A stretch of 62,729 bases of DNA from Butyrivibrio sp. INlla18 (GTDB lineage: Bacteria; Bacillota; Clostridia; Lachnospirales; Lachnospiraceae): the NCBI RefSeq assembly GCF_900103635.1, contig NZ_FMXK01000020.1:1-62729 (forward strand). Direction: 5' to 3'. The notes beneath the pieces were generated by a model. It ran no database searches. It saw only the letters and a program-made list of their open reading frames with translations, and had not been told where the DNA came from. Position numbers and translations under genes: made by a program. Below are positions 28,029 through 36,775 of this stretch, piece after piece (the stretch's first letter is position 1; each line of letters begins with the position of its first letter).

Positions 28029-28469
28029 TTATATACTCAATCCGTACTCGCTCATCTTAGCTGCAATACTATTGATGTCATCAAAGGTACTTGCCTTCTC
28101 CCACTCAGCCTTACTCCAAATCTCGGCTCTGTTACCAACGCCTGCGATAACGGCTTCTTTTTCAATCTTGGCGTGTTGTAAGAGGTTGGCTGGTAAAAGA
28201 ATTCTTCCCTGCTTGTCAGTTTCTGCATCAATCGCACCTGCGATGAAGAATCTTCCAAGCATTCTGGCTTCCGGCTTATCCATAGGTAGTGATTGGAGTT
28301 TAGCTTCGAACTGTTCCCAGCCCTCTTCAGCAAACACAAAAAGGCATCCGTCAAAGCCTTTGGTAACTACGAATTGGTCACCCAGAAGCTCGCGGAATTT
28401 TGCAGGTATTATGAGTCTTCCCTTAGCATCGATGAAATGACTATATTCGCCTTTAAATGCTGTTCCCAC
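28029..28469 (-). CDS. mraZ: Transcriptional regulator MraZ
   Basis: SpoVT/AbrB-fold ring-forming DNA-binding protein that regulates its own mra/dcw operon. Two repeats of the family motif are visible: SHFIDAKGRLIIPAKFRE and AIDAETDKQGRILLPANLL. Start is a GTG (28469-28467) which itself lies within the last GTGG box of the operator; no strong SD is seen, so translation may be weak. 146 residues. First gene of the division cluster. Confidence 0.95.
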   Translation of the reverse strand: MGTAFKGEYSHFIDAKGRLIIPAKFRELLGDQFVVTKGFDGCLFVFAEEGWEQFEAKLQSLPMDKPEARMLGRFFIAGAIDAETDKQGRILLPANLLQHAKIEKEAVIAGVGNRAEIWSKAEWEKASTFDDINSIAAKMSEYGLSI

Positions 28470-28510
28470 TTATCTACCACTTTCAACCACTTTTTGCCAC
28501 TTTTTACCAC
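28466..28510 (-). promoter_or_regulatory. MraZ operator: five GTGG boxes spaced 10-11 bp
   Basis: On the minus strand the boxes lie at 28510-28507, 28500-28497, 28490-28487, 28480-28477 and 28469-28466, mostly as AAAGTGGNNN, the MraZ box known from Mollicutes and related to the TGGGN repeats of Enterobacteria. They begin about 9 bp after the -10 hexamer and the last contains the mraZ start codon. Confidence 0.9.
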
Positions 28511-28518
28511 CTGAGATT

Positions 28519-28547
28519 ATTATAAACTAACTTTTTGCTTAAAACAA
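28519..28547 (-). promoter_or_regulatory. mraZ/division operon promoter
   Basis: TTGTTT at 28547-28542, 17-bp spacer, TATAAT at 28524-28519 on the minus strand. The start site predicted about 7 bp further lies right at the first MraZ box. Confidence 0.8.
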
Positions 28548-28641
28548 TAGATTTTTCCTAGGTTTCTATAAAAAAAAGATAAAGTCTGTTATTTGTGTTT
28601 TGGCAAAAAAATAACCACAAATAATTGTGGTTGGAAGTAAA

Positions 28642-28738
28642 AAAAAGAAAAAGTGGGCCTCGGGGACGGGGTTAGTGGTTCATTTTGCTTTGCAAAATGA
28701 ACCACTAACCCCGTCCCCGAGGCCCACTTTTTCTTTTT
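28642..28738. repeat. GGGACGG REP-like element 1, 47-bp perfect inverted repeat
   Basis: Arms 28642-28688 and 28692-28738 are perfectly complementary around a TTT loop. Each arm contains GTGGGCCTCGGGGACGGGG. The right arm ends 2 bp before the lgt stop codon (28740-28742), so it could also serve as its terminator. Confidence 0.9.
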
Positions 28739-28739
28739 C

Positions 28740-29636
28740 TCAATTTTCTTTTTCTATTTTCTCAGTAGCTCCAGTCCTCATAAGCCTGAGCCTTACTACC
28801 ACTTCTGCAACAACTGCAAAGATCACAAGACAGATAGCAAGCATCTGTGATACAGGAAGTCCTGTAGTATGCATGATAAGCTGATCTGTTCTAAGCCCCT
28901 CGATCCATGCTCTTCCAAGTCCATATCCACCAAGATAAAGAAGCATTATCTCGCCATCAAACTTCTTGTGTTTTAAATATAGAAGAAGCAGAATCAAAAG
29001 TCCCAAATTCCACATACTCTCATAAAGGAATGTTGGGCTAACTTGAACGTAATTGGTGGCAGCACTCATATGCTCTTTCATAAGCTCTGTGATCTCGCCA
29101 CCTCTTACCATTTCTACAGGAAGTCTCATGGCAAAAAGGCCGTTTGTGTATTCACCAAAAGCTTCTCTGTTGGTGAAATTACCCCATCTTCCCATAGTCT
29201 GGCCCAGAAGTAATCCATACATGCAAGTATCAGCCATCTTGAGGAAGCTGGTCTTCTTTATCTTGCAATAGATCGCAGCTGTCAAAAAACCTGCTATAAC
29301 GCCGCCATAGATCGCAAGGCCGCCATTTCTTATATTCAGAATGCTGATCGGGTCATCTTTGTAATAGTCCCAGGCAAAAAATACATAGTATAACCTGGCA
29401 CCTATTATAGAAAAGACAATCACATAAGTTGCCACATCCCAATATGTATCAGGATTCTGACCAGTCTTTTTGGCTACATTTGTGATAAGTATCAGCGCAA
29501 GAAAGAATCCAAAGCCAATGATCACGCCATAAAGAGCTATGGTAAAACCAAAGATAGTAAAACTTTTAGGGACATTCTCTAAATATATATTCAGATTAGG
29601 AAAAGCAATGTCCATCTTTCCCATTATATCTGGCAT
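28740..29636 (-). CDS. lgt: Prolipoprotein diacylglyceryl transferase Lgt
   Basis: Membrane enzyme that attaches diacylglycerol to the lipobox Cys of prolipoproteins, such as the four binding-protein lipoproteins in this window. Seven or so helices; the Lgt signature reads TMGRWGNFTNREAFG, preceded by the LRNGGLAIYGG-like IRNGGLAIYGGVIAG. Late RRPIQ-equivalent SPTFLYESMWNL and GRAWIEGLRTDQL complete the active site. The ATG at 29636 has GGAGG 5 nt upstream. 12 bp after ychF, likely one transcript. Confidence 0.96.
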   Translation of the reverse strand: MPDIMGKMDIAFPNLNIYLENVPKSFTIFGFTIALYGVIIGFGFFLALILITNVAKKTGQNPDTYWDVATYVIVFSIIGARLYYVFFAWDYYKDDPISILNIRNGGLAIYGGVIAGFLTAAIYCKIKKTSFLKMADTCMYGLLLGQTMGRWGNFTNREAFGEYTNGLFAMRLPVEMVRGGEITELMKEHMSAATNYVQVSPTFLYESMWNLGLLILLLLYLKHKKFDGEIMLLYLGGYGLGRAWIEGLRTDQLIMHTTGLPVSQMLAICLVIFAVVAEVVVRLRLMRTGATEKIEKEN

Positions 29637-29648
29637 AAAATCCTCCTA

Positions 29649-30746
29649 TTAGACGTTGAATCTAAACAGGATCACATCTCCATCCTGAACAACGTACTCT
29701 TTTCCTTCCATACGTACAAGGCCTTTTTCCTTAGCTGCAGGAATTGATCCTTCACGAAGAAGATCCTCATAATTGATAACTTCAGCCTTGATGAATCCTC
29801 TTTCGAAGTCTGTATGAATCTTACCAGCTGCCTGTGGAGCCTTAGTTCCAATCTTAATTGTCCAAGCTCTTGTCTCATCTTCACCAGATGTAAGGAAGCT
29901 CATAAGTCCAAGTGTTCTGTAGCTTGCTGCAATAAGCTTATCAAGACCTGACTCGGAAAGTCCAAGGCTCTCAAGGAACTCAGCCTTCTCATCCTCATCA
30001 AGCTCAGAAATCTCAGCCTCTATCTGAGCACTGATAACAAACACTTCGCTACCTGACTTAGCTGCAAGCTCTCTTACAGCTGCAACATACTTATTAGAAG
30101 CGCCATCATCTGCAAGGTCATCATCCTTAACATTAGCTGCGTAAATAACTGGCTTCCATGTAAGAAGATCAAGGCTGTTTACAAATGCCTTATCATCTGG
30201 ATCTTCGATCTCAAGTTCTCTAGCCATCTTATTATCTTCAAGGACAGCCTTAATCTTTTCGAGAATCTCAAGTTCTTTGGCTGCAGTCTTGTCCATTCTT
30301 GCAAGCTTAGCAACCTTGGCAATTCTACGCTCTAGTACCTCAAGGTCAGCAAAGATAAGCTCTAAGTTAATTGTCTCGATATCTCTTGCTGGATCAACGC
30401 TGCCATCAACGTGAACTACGTTAGTATCCTCAAAGCATCTAACTACGTGAACGATAGCATCTGTCTCACGAATATTTGCAAGGAACTGGTTTCCAAGTCC
30501 CTCACCCTTTGATGCTCCCTTTACAAGGCCAGCAATATCAACGAATTCGATAGTAGCTGGTGTAACCTTCTTGGAATGATATAAATCTCCAAGAGCCTTA
30601 AGTCTCTTATCTGGAACTGCTACAATTCCAACGTTAGGATCGATTGTCGCAAATGGATAGTTTGCAGCAAGCGCTCCAGCGTTTGTAAGTGAATTAAAAA
30701 GTGTGCTCTTACCTACGTTAGGTAATCCTACAATGCCTAGTTTCAT
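29649..30746 (-). CDS. ychF: Ribosome-associated ATPase/GTPase YchF (OLA1 family)
   Basis: Obg-related P-loop protein that prefers ATP and binds ribosomes. GLPNVGKSTLFN (residues 6-17), ANYPFATIDPNVG, DIAGLVKGASKGEGLGNQFL, NVKD in place of NKxD, and a C-terminal TGS-like domain ending KEYVVQDGDVILFRFNV. 365 residues. Transcribed before lgt. Confidence 0.97.
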   Translation of the reverse strand: MKLGIVGLPNVGKSTLFNSLTNAGALAANYPFATIDPNVGIVAVPDKRLKALGDLYHSKKVTPATIEFVDIAGLVKGASKGEGLGNQFLANIRETDAIVHVVRCFEDTNVVHVDGSVDPARDIETINLELIFADLEVLERRIAKVAKLARMDKTAAKELEILEKIKAVLEDNKMARELEIEDPDDKAFVNSLDLLTWKPVIYAANVKDDDLADDGASNKYVAAVRELAAKSGSEVFVISAQIEAEISELDEDEKAEFLESLGLSESGLDKLIAASYRTLGLMSFLTSGEDETRAWTIKIGTKAPQAAGKIHTDFERGFIKAEVINYEDLLREGSIPAAKEKGLVRMEGKEYVVQDGDVILFRFNV

Positions 30747-30886
30747 TTTTTCTTATATCTCCTTCTAAAAAGCTTGATTTTAAGCCATTTCTTACGTTTT
30801 CAAAATAATCTTGTGCCAATTTTGTTGGAACAAAACCTCAATTATAGTATCACAATCCATGGAATATCTCCACCCTAGAAATCAAA

Positions 30887-30937
30887 CAAATAGACCAGTA
30901 CCGACTGGGCGTCTCACAGAGTACTGGCCTATGTAAG
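30887..30937 (-). repeat. Paired hairpin element, left copy, 3' of the DUF4143 ATPase
   Basis: Begins 5 bp past the ATPase stop codon. On the minus transcript ATAGGCCAGTAC pairs with GTACTGGTCTAT, with a loop holding GACGCCCAG; a U-rich stretch follows, so it can act as a terminator. Closely matches 32355-32408. Confidence 0.75.
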
Positions 30938-30941
30938 GTTA

Positions 30942-32237
30942 TTATTTCAGGATTTCTTCATCTAATAAAAACTGCTCAATCCCAATATAAGTAATACCGT
31001 TATCATCTTGCCATGGTTTCAAATAATCTCTGACAACAACTATCTTGCTAAATGAATCAGGTATGCGTTTAAGTGATGCAATTTCCTGTTCCCTTTTTTC
31101 AGGATCAGCAATGCTCAGTGCTGATTGAATATAGAATCTTTTATTTCCCTTATTAACAACAAAATCAACTTCAAGCTGCTTTCTAATTTTCTTACCATCT
31201 GAATCTTTAGTATTATATTCAACCACGCCTACATCCACATTTAAGCCTCTTCGAATCAAATCATTATAGATAATATTTTCCATGATATGAGTTTCTTCTA
31301 ACTGTCTGAATTCTAACCTAGCATTCCGAAGTCCCATATCACAGTAATAGTACTTAGCTGGTGTACCGATATACTTGCGTCCTTTTACATCATATCTGAC
31401 AGCTTTTTTTATAAGAAATGAATCTTCAAAATATCCAATGTATTTATCTATTGTTTCAGATCCAACTGAAATTTGCCTTTCGCTTTTAAATGTGTTTGCC
31501 AACTTACTAGGATTCGTCAACGAGCCAATCGAGGAAGCTAATACATCTAATAAAACATCAAGAACCTCGGAGTTATTTTTTATTTTATGTCGCTCAATAA
31601 CATCTCTAATATAGGTTCTTTCAAATAGATCCTTAAGATACTTTCCTTTTTCTTCATGCGTACTTAAGGTTGCTAAATAAGGCATGCCTCCATATGTGTA
31701 ATAATCTTGCCATGCACCTCTTTTATCACCTTCATAAACCTCATAAAACTCTGCAAATGATAAAGGATATACTCTTATTTCATCGCCTCGATCTCTAAAC
31801 TGAGTTAAGACATCTGATGAAAGCATCTTTGAATTACTTCCAGTAACATACACATCCACATTCGTAATCTTCATAAGCCCCATAATCACATCTATAAATG
31901 TAATCTTCGCTTCAGGATCATCTACATATGGGTTTCTAATTTCAGAAACAAACTGGATTTCATCAATAAAAACGTAATATCTTTTTTTATCATCAATAAT
32001 CTTTTCTCTAATGTATTTATCTAATTCAATAGGATTTCGATATTTTGCATATTCCAAGGTATCCAACGCAAGGGTGATAATATTACTTTCTTTTACACCT
32101 TCAGACAATAAATACTCCTTGTAAAGTTGAAATAATAATACCGACTTGCCACATCGTCTCATTCCTGTAATGATTTTTACACGACCATTATCTCTTTTTT
32201 TTATTAATTGATCTAAATACTGCTTTCTTGCAAACAT
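30942..32237 (-). CDS. AAA+ ATPase with DUF4143 C-terminal domain
   Basis: Family of ATPases common as single accessory genes in bacteria; cellular role unknown. N-terminal P-loop ITGMRRCGKSVLLFQLY (about 24-40), Walker B YVFIDEIQ, sensor VTGSNSKMLS, then GGMPYLATL and the DUF4143 half, with the nuclease-like EVDFVVNKGNKRFYIQSA, where the usual acidic/Lys pair is only partly kept. 431 residues. SD GAGG 5 nt before ATG 32237. The promoter lies between two 29-bp repeats, and a hairpin element of the same family flanks the gene on each side. Confidence 0.85.
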   Translation of the reverse strand: MFARKQYLDQLIKKRDNGRVKIITGMRRCGKSVLLFQLYKEYLLSEGVKESNIITLALDTLEYAKYRNPIELDKYIREKIIDDKKRYYVFIDEIQFVSEIRNPYVDDPEAKITFIDVIMGLMKITNVDVYVTGSNSKMLSSDVLTQFRDRGDEIRVYPLSFAEFYEVYEGDKRGAWQDYYTYGGMPYLATLSTHEEKGKYLKDLFERTYIRDVIERHKIKNNSEVLDVLLDVLASSIGSLTNPSKLANTFKSERQISVGSETIDKYIGYFEDSFLIKKAVRYDVKGRKYIGTPAKYYYCDMGLRNARLEFRQLEETHIMENIIYNDLIRRGLNVDVGVVEYNTKDSDGKKIRKQLEVDFVVNKGNKRFYIQSALSIADPEKREQEIASLKRIPDSFSKIVVVRDYLKPWQDDNGITYIGIEQFLLDEEILK

Positions 32238-32252
32238 TTTAACCTCACGACA

Positions 32253-32281
32253 TTTTTGCGGCTATCCGCATTTTTTTCATG
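32253..32281 (-). promoter_or_regulatory. 29-bp operator-like repeat, proximal copy, upstream of DUF4143 ATPase
   Basis: 26 of 29 bases match 32329-32357. The core GCGGCTATCCGC is self-complementary. It lies just downstream of the -10 hexamer, about 15 bp before the start codon. Confidence 0.75.
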
Positions 32282-32286
32282 TATAT

Positions 32287-32314
32287 ATTATAACATTCCT
32301 AACCTGCATTACAA
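32287..32314 (-). promoter_or_regulatory. Promoter of the DUF4143 ATPase
   Basis: TTGTAA at 32314-32309, 16-bp spacer, TATAAT at 32292-32287 on the minus strand, sitting between the two 29-bp repeats. Confidence 0.7.
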
Positions 32315-32328
32315 TAATTCACATGAAA

Positions 32329-32357
32329 TTTTTGCGGATATCCACAATTTTTTCATG
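32329..32357 (-). promoter_or_regulatory. 29-bp operator-like repeat, distal copy
   Basis: Contains TGCGGATATCCACA with GGATATCC palindromic centre. It ends about 15 bp upstream of the -35 box. Same orientation as the proximal copy, 76 bp away start to start. Confidence 0.75.
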
Positions 32358-32408
32358 GATAATAATAGACCAGCACTTGCTGGGCGTCCCCAGGGTACTG
32401 GCCTATGT
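32355..32408 (-). repeat. Paired hairpin element, right copy, 3' of xpt
   Basis: On the minus transcript ATAGGCCAGTAC pairs with GTGCTGGTCTAT (A-to-G change keeps pairing as U-G), and the loop gains a clean CTGGG...CCCAG helix. Probably terminates the purine operon about 90 bp past the xpt stop. Confidence 0.7.
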
Positions 32409-32499
32409 AAGGTTCTATTTAGTTTTGTCCGACAAACTGGAATTTATCGATGCCTTTTTCCAGAAAAAGAGCTCTACAAACTACGATTTTATCGGGTCA

Positions 32500-33078
32500 T
32501 CATTTCCTCAAGCTAATCTCCCCTGTTGCAGGATCCATTCCGTCAACTATTGCAAGAGATTCAAGTCTGTAGCCCAAGTTTCTTATTATCTGTCCGCCAG
32601 ACTGGAAGCCCTTTTCTATAGCTATACCAATGCCTGCTACTGAGGCACCTGCGCTATTTATGATTGAAATAAGTCCCTGCAATGCGCATCCATTTGCAAG
32701 GAAATCGTCGATGATGAGAACCTTGTCATTCTCATTAAGGAACTTTTTGGATACGATAACATTGTTCTTGTTTTTGTGGGTAAAAGACTCTACTTCTGCA
32801 GTATACATTTCACCATCAAGATTGACGCTCTGTGTCTTTTTAGCAAAAACAACTGGAACATTAAAGTGTCTTGCTGCTACGCAGGCAATACCTATGCCTG
32901 ATGCTTCGATAGTCAGAATCTTATTTATCTCAACACCCTCAAATCTTTTTGCCCATTCTGCGCCCATCTCATCAAAGAGCTCAACGTCCAATTGATGATT
33001 TAAGAAGCTGTCTACCTTTAATATGTTGCCCTCTTTAACAACACCGTCTTTTAAAATTCTCTCTTCAAGACAATTCAT
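32500..33078 (-). CDS. xpt: Xanthine phosphoribosyltransferase
   Basis: Cytosolic purine salvage enzyme turning xanthine plus PRPP into XMP. N-terminal [24 protein letters not shown] is characteristic of Xpt, and the PRPP-binding loop reads [13 protein letters not shown] (about 124-136). 192 residues, the usual length. Last gene of the riboswitch-led purine transport operon, 40 bp after the second permease gene, which fits control by guanine. Confidence 0.95.
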   Translation of the reverse strand: MNCLEERILKDGVVKEGNILKVDSFLNHQLDVELFDEMGAEWAKRFEGVEINKILTIEASGIGIACVAARHFNVPVVFAKKTQSVNLDGEMYTAEVESFTHKNKNNVIVSKKFLNENDKVLIIDDFLANGCALQGLISIINSAGASVAGIGIAIEKGFQSGGQIIRNLGYRLESLAIVDGMDPATGEISLRK

Positions 33079-33118
33079 CTCTATATCCTCTTTATCTATA
33101 TATTAAGATTATAATTCT

Positions 33119-34111
33119 TTATCTTTCTTCGCGGAAGTAATTGGTTCCAAGACTCTTTGGAGGCTGATCCTCTCTCTTGTTTCTCATACTAGTAATAACA
33201 AGAACTACTAAAGTTACAATATAAGGAATCATCTTATATAGCTCTTTATACTCAGTATGTGTTCCAGAAGGAAGATACAAGTACAAAATATAAAGTCCAC
33301 CAAAAAGGATTGAAGACAAAATACCAATGTCAGGCTTCCAGATAGTAAAGATAACAAGCGCAATAGCAAGCCATCCTCTGTCGCCAAAGGCATCATTGGA
33401 CCATACGCCGCATGCATAATCCATTACATAGTATAATCCGCCAAGTCCAGCGATCATACAACCAAGACATGTTGAAACATATTTGTATTTCTTTACATCA
33501 ATACCAGCTGCGTCCGCTGCTGCAGGATCTTCGCCAACAGCACGAAGGTGAAGGCCTACTCTTGTCTTTTTAAGCACATAAGCACAGATCAATGCAATGA
33601 TAATAGCTACATATGCCAAAAATCCGTATGATAAGAACACTTTGCCAAACCAGCCTGTTTTTGATGCAAAAGGAAGGCTCTTACTAAAATAAGCAGAAGT
33701 TGCTGACAGTGAAATTGATGGAACATCAGCACCTGCAAGCTTTATGAGTGATCCCCCAAAGAAATTACCAAAACCTATACCAAAGGTAGTCATGGCAAGA
33801 CCAGTAACATTTTGATTTGCCCTTAAGCTAACGGTCAAAAAGCAATATAAAAGTCCCATTAAAAGAGATCCTATAAGCGCACACATAAGAGGTATAAAGA
33901 TTGCAAAGAAACCATTTAACTCTCCTGATGCACAAGACTGTTCATAGAAAAATGATCCTATAACACCGCTTATTGCGCCTACATACATAACACCAGGAAT
34001 TCCAAGATTTAAGTTTCCTGATTTTTCTGTGATCGTCTCACCTGTACTTCCAAGAAGCAGAGGAACGCCCTGCTGTACAGCTCTTGGTATAAATGCAACC
34101 AAACTAAACAT
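33119..34111 (-). CDS. Nucleoside ABC importer permease (NupC/YufQ-like)
   Basis: Inner-membrane permease of the BmpA-NupABC type, branched-chain amino acid permease superfamily. About 9 helices; typical ETITEKSGNLNLGIPGVMYVGA at the N-terminus, then GLHLRAVGEDPAAADAAGIDV as the coupling loop. It overlaps the first permease by TAATG. Length 330 is typical. Forms a heterodimer with the 34111-35211 product. Confidence 0.9.
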   Translation of the reverse strand: MFSLVAFIPRAVQQGVPLLLGSTGETITEKSGNLNLGIPGVMYVGAISGVIGSFFYEQSCASGELNGFFAIFIPLMCALIGSLLMGLLYCFLTVSLRANQNVTGLAMTTFGIGFGNFFGGSLIKLAGADVPSISLSATSAYFSKSLPFASKTGWFGKVFLSYGFLAYVAIIIALICAYVLKKTRVGLHLRAVGEDPAAADAAGIDVKKYKYVSTCLGCMIAGLGGLYYVMDYACGVWSNDAFGDRGWLAIALVIFTIWKPDIGILSSILFGGLYILYLYLPSGTHTEYKELYKMIPYIVTLVVLVITSMRNKREDQPPKSLGTNYFREER

Positions 34112-35211
34112 TATGCGTTCTCCTTTCCTAAATCTTTACGTGCTACAATCTTATATCTGATAAAAAACTCACATCCAATAATAAAGAACAAGATGATTCC
34201 AGTCAGAATATCTGCAAAGCTCTGATTAAGCTCAAAGGCTGTAGATATTTCGCTGGCGCCTCTGCCCATGAAAATGATAAGAAGGCTAGTAAAGATCATT
34301 GCGATCGGATTAAACTTGGCAAGCCAAGAAACCATAACACCTGTAAAGCCCTGACCATCAGAAATAGTTGTGGTTATCGTATGGTTAATACCTCCAACCA
34401 AAAGAAGTCCTGCCAAGCCGCAGATTGCTCCAGATAGTAACATGGTCCTGATAATAACCTTCTCAACGCTGATACCTACGTATCTAGCTGTATTCTGGCT
34501 TTCACCAACTACTTCTATCTCATATCCATGTTTGGTATATTTCAGATAGATCATCATTCCAATGGTTACAACGGTAGCAACGATAATACTTAAAAGATAT
34601 TTGTTGCCGACATTTGGAAGCCAGCCAACGTTTGAATTCTGATTAATGATACCAATCTTACCTGATCCCTTAGGAACTTCCCAAACTATAGTAAAGTACG
34701 CTACAAGCTGAGTTGCGATATAGTTCATCATCAAGGTAGAAAGAGTTTCATTTGTATTCCACATAGCTTTAAAAAGTGCTGGGATAACTCCCCATATAGC
34801 ACCTGCCAATATAGAAGTAACGACCATAAGAAGGATCACAACTGCATTTGGAAGCTTGTCCGCTAATGTGATCATACAAGTTGCAGCCGCAAGACCTCCC
34901 ATAAGTACCTGTCCTTCACCACCGACATTCCAAAACTGCATTTTAAATGCAGGTGTAAGTGCCAGAGAAATAATAAGAAGAACAGCAACATACTGCAGTG
35001 TTATCCAGGTTTTTCTCTGGGTACCAAATGCCCCTTTGAAGATTGTTGCAAATATGGATATTGGATTGTCGCCTGTGCAGACCATAGTGATTATTGCGCA
35101 TAACAAAAGAGCTGACAGAATTGCAACTACCCTAATGATCCACGCTTCTTTGCCGTTTATATCTGCTCTTTTTACAATATGATAACGAGGCTCTTTTACT
35201 TTCTGTTCCAT
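34111..35211 (-). CDS. Nucleoside ABC importer permease (NupB/YufP-like)
   Basis: First permease of the importer, 366 residues and about 10 helices. FWNVGGEGQVLMGGLAA is the conserved NIGxEGQ-type segment, NETLSTLMMNYIA follows, and GYEIEVVGESQNTARYVGI is the coupling loop. Only 2 bp separate it from the ATPase gene. The pair probably imports purine nucleosides. Confidence 0.9.
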   Translation of the reverse strand: MEQKVKEPRYHIVKRADINGKEAWIIRVVAILSALLLCAIITMVCTGDNPISIFATIFKGAFGTQRKTWITLQYVAVLLIISLALTPAFKMQFWNVGGEGQVLMGGLAAATCMITLADKLPNAVVILLMVVTSILAGAIWGVIPALFKAMWNTNETLSTLMMNYIATQLVAYFTIVWEVPKGSGKIGIINQNSNVGWLPNVGNKYLLSIIVATVVTIGMMIYLKYTKHGYEIEVVGESQNTARYVGISVEKVIIRTMLLSGAICGLAGLLLVGGINHTITTTISDGQGFTGVMVSWLAKFNPIAMIFTSLLIIFMGRGASEISTAFELNQSFADILTGIILFFIIGCEFFIRYKIVARKDLGKENA

Positions 35212-35213
35212 TA

Positions 35214-36737
35214 TTAAGCCTCTCCTTTCTGTGTCATCATTGATCCAAGTGTATATTTATCGGTATTTCTTCCATCTACGATTCCTGTAACCTTACCACC
35301 GCAAAGAACAAGGATCCTGTCGCAAAGTTCAACAAGAACATCCAGATCTTCTCCTACAAAGAGTACCGCTGCTCCACGTTTCTTTTGCTGGTTGATAAGA
35401 TCATAGATCTGGTAGGAAGAACTGATGTCAAGACCTCTTACCGCATATGCTGTCATAAGTACCTTAGGCCTTGAAGATATCTCTCTTCCAACAAGAACCT
35501 TTTGTACATTTCCGCCAGATAAAAGTCGTACTGGTGTGTCGATACTTGGAGTTGCTACCTGAAGCTTATCTACAACCTTCCTCGCAAGTTCTCTAGGCTG
35601 TTTTTTCTCAGTAAAGAATCTTGACTTACCGTTTCTATAGGACCTGAGCATCATATTATCAGCAAGATTCATGTTTCCAACAAGTCCCATTCCAAGTCTA
35701 TCTTCAGGAACAAATGAAAGCTTTACGCCAAGTTCAGATATCTCTCTTGGAGATTTACCAAGAAGTTCCTCTGTCCTTCCATCCTGATGGATATATGTGA
35801 TCTTTCCCTCTTTAACAATCTCAAGACCTGCAATTGCACGGAGAAGTTCCTTTTGTCCACAGCCTGATATTCCTGCAATACCAAGAATTTCTCCTGTATT
35901 AGCAGTAAAAGAAACATCATCAAGCTTAACTAATCCCTCTTCGTCAACAACAGTAAGATTCTCTACTGTGATGCGAGGCTTAGGATCTACTGGTTCAGGT
36001 CTTTCAATATTAAGAGAAACAGAATGGCCTACCATCATGTCAGTCATCTCCTGAGCATTGGTCTTGCTTGTCTTCATGTCATTAATGAATTCTCCATGAC
36101 GCAGAACTGCAACTCTGTCAGATATGCTCTGTACCTCGTTTAGCTTGTGAGTAATGATAACTATGGATTTTCCATCATGTTTCATGTTGCGCATGACATT
36201 AAAAAGTTTCTCGGTTTCCTGAGGTGTCAGTACGGCTGTAGGTTCATCCAATATTAAAATGTCTGCTCCCCTATAAAGTACCTTAACGATCTCGACTGTC
36301 TGCTTTTCAGAAACGGACATATCATATATCTTCTTTTTGGTATTGATCTCGAATCCGTATTTGTCGCAGATCTCTTTTATCCTTTTCTCAGCCTCTTTTA
36401 TATTAAGCTTACCTTCAAGACCAAGAATAATATTCTCTGTCGCATTAAATACATCAATAAGCTTAAAGTGCTGATGAACCATTCCTATTCCCAGATCAAA
36501 AGCATCTCTAGGAGAGCGGATAACAGCCTCTTTGCCGTTTATGATTATCTGACCGGCATCAGGATAATAGATTCCCGCAAGCATATTCATAAGAGTGGTC
36601 TTTCCACTTCCATTCTCACCAAGAAGAGATAATATCTCGCCCTTGTAAACATCGAGATTAACATTACTATTTGCCGTTACATCACCAAAAGACTTTGTAA
36701 TGCCACGAAGCGATATGGCTACTTCCCTATTTTCCAC
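35214..36737 (-). CDS. Nucleoside ABC importer ATPase with two nucleotide-binding domains (NupA/YufO-like)
   Basis: Fused double ATPase. Domain 1: GENGSGKTTLMN (about 40), VSEKQTVEIVKVL, LILDEPTAVLTP. Domain 2: ISGCGQKELLRAIAG, LSGGNVQKVLVGREIS, and a degenerate Walker B with VLMTAYAVRGLD (Tyr-Ala where Glu-Pro is usual), a known asymmetry in this family. GTG at 36737 is preferred because AAGG lies 8 nt upstream; another in-frame GTG is at 36746. A stable hairpin separates it from the lipoprotein gene. Confidence 0.9.
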   Translation of the reverse strand: MENREVAISLRGITKSFGDVTANSNVNLDVYKGEILSLLGENGSGKTTLMNMLAGIYYPDAGQIIINGKEAVIRSPRDAFDLGIGMVHQHFKLIDVFNATENIILGLEGKLNIKEAEKRIKEICDKYGFEINTKKKIYDMSVSEKQTVEIVKVLYRGADILILDEPTAVLTPQETEKLFNVMRNMKHDGKSIVIITHKLNEVQSISDRVAVLRHGEFINDMKTSKTNAQEMTDMMVGHSVSLNIERPEPVDPKPRITVENLTVVDEEGLVKLDDVSFTANTGEILGIAGISGCGQKELLRAIAGLEIVKEGKITYIHQDGRTEELLGKSPREISELGVKLSFVPEDRLGMGLVGNMNLADNMMLRSYRNGKSRFFTEKKQPRELARKVVDKLQVATPSIDTPVRLLSGGNVQKVLVGREISSRPKVLMTAYAVRGLDISSSYQIYDLINQQKKRGAAVLFVGEDLDVLVELCDRILVLCGGKVTGIVDGRNTDKYTLGSMMTQKGEA

Positions 36738-36775
36738 AATTATCACCTTTCAAAATTTCTTTATAGACTAAAAAT

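Noticed and set aside
30942..32237. Toxin-antitoxin module around the DUF4143 ATPase
   Set aside because: No second small gene lies beside it; both flanks are non-coding repeats.
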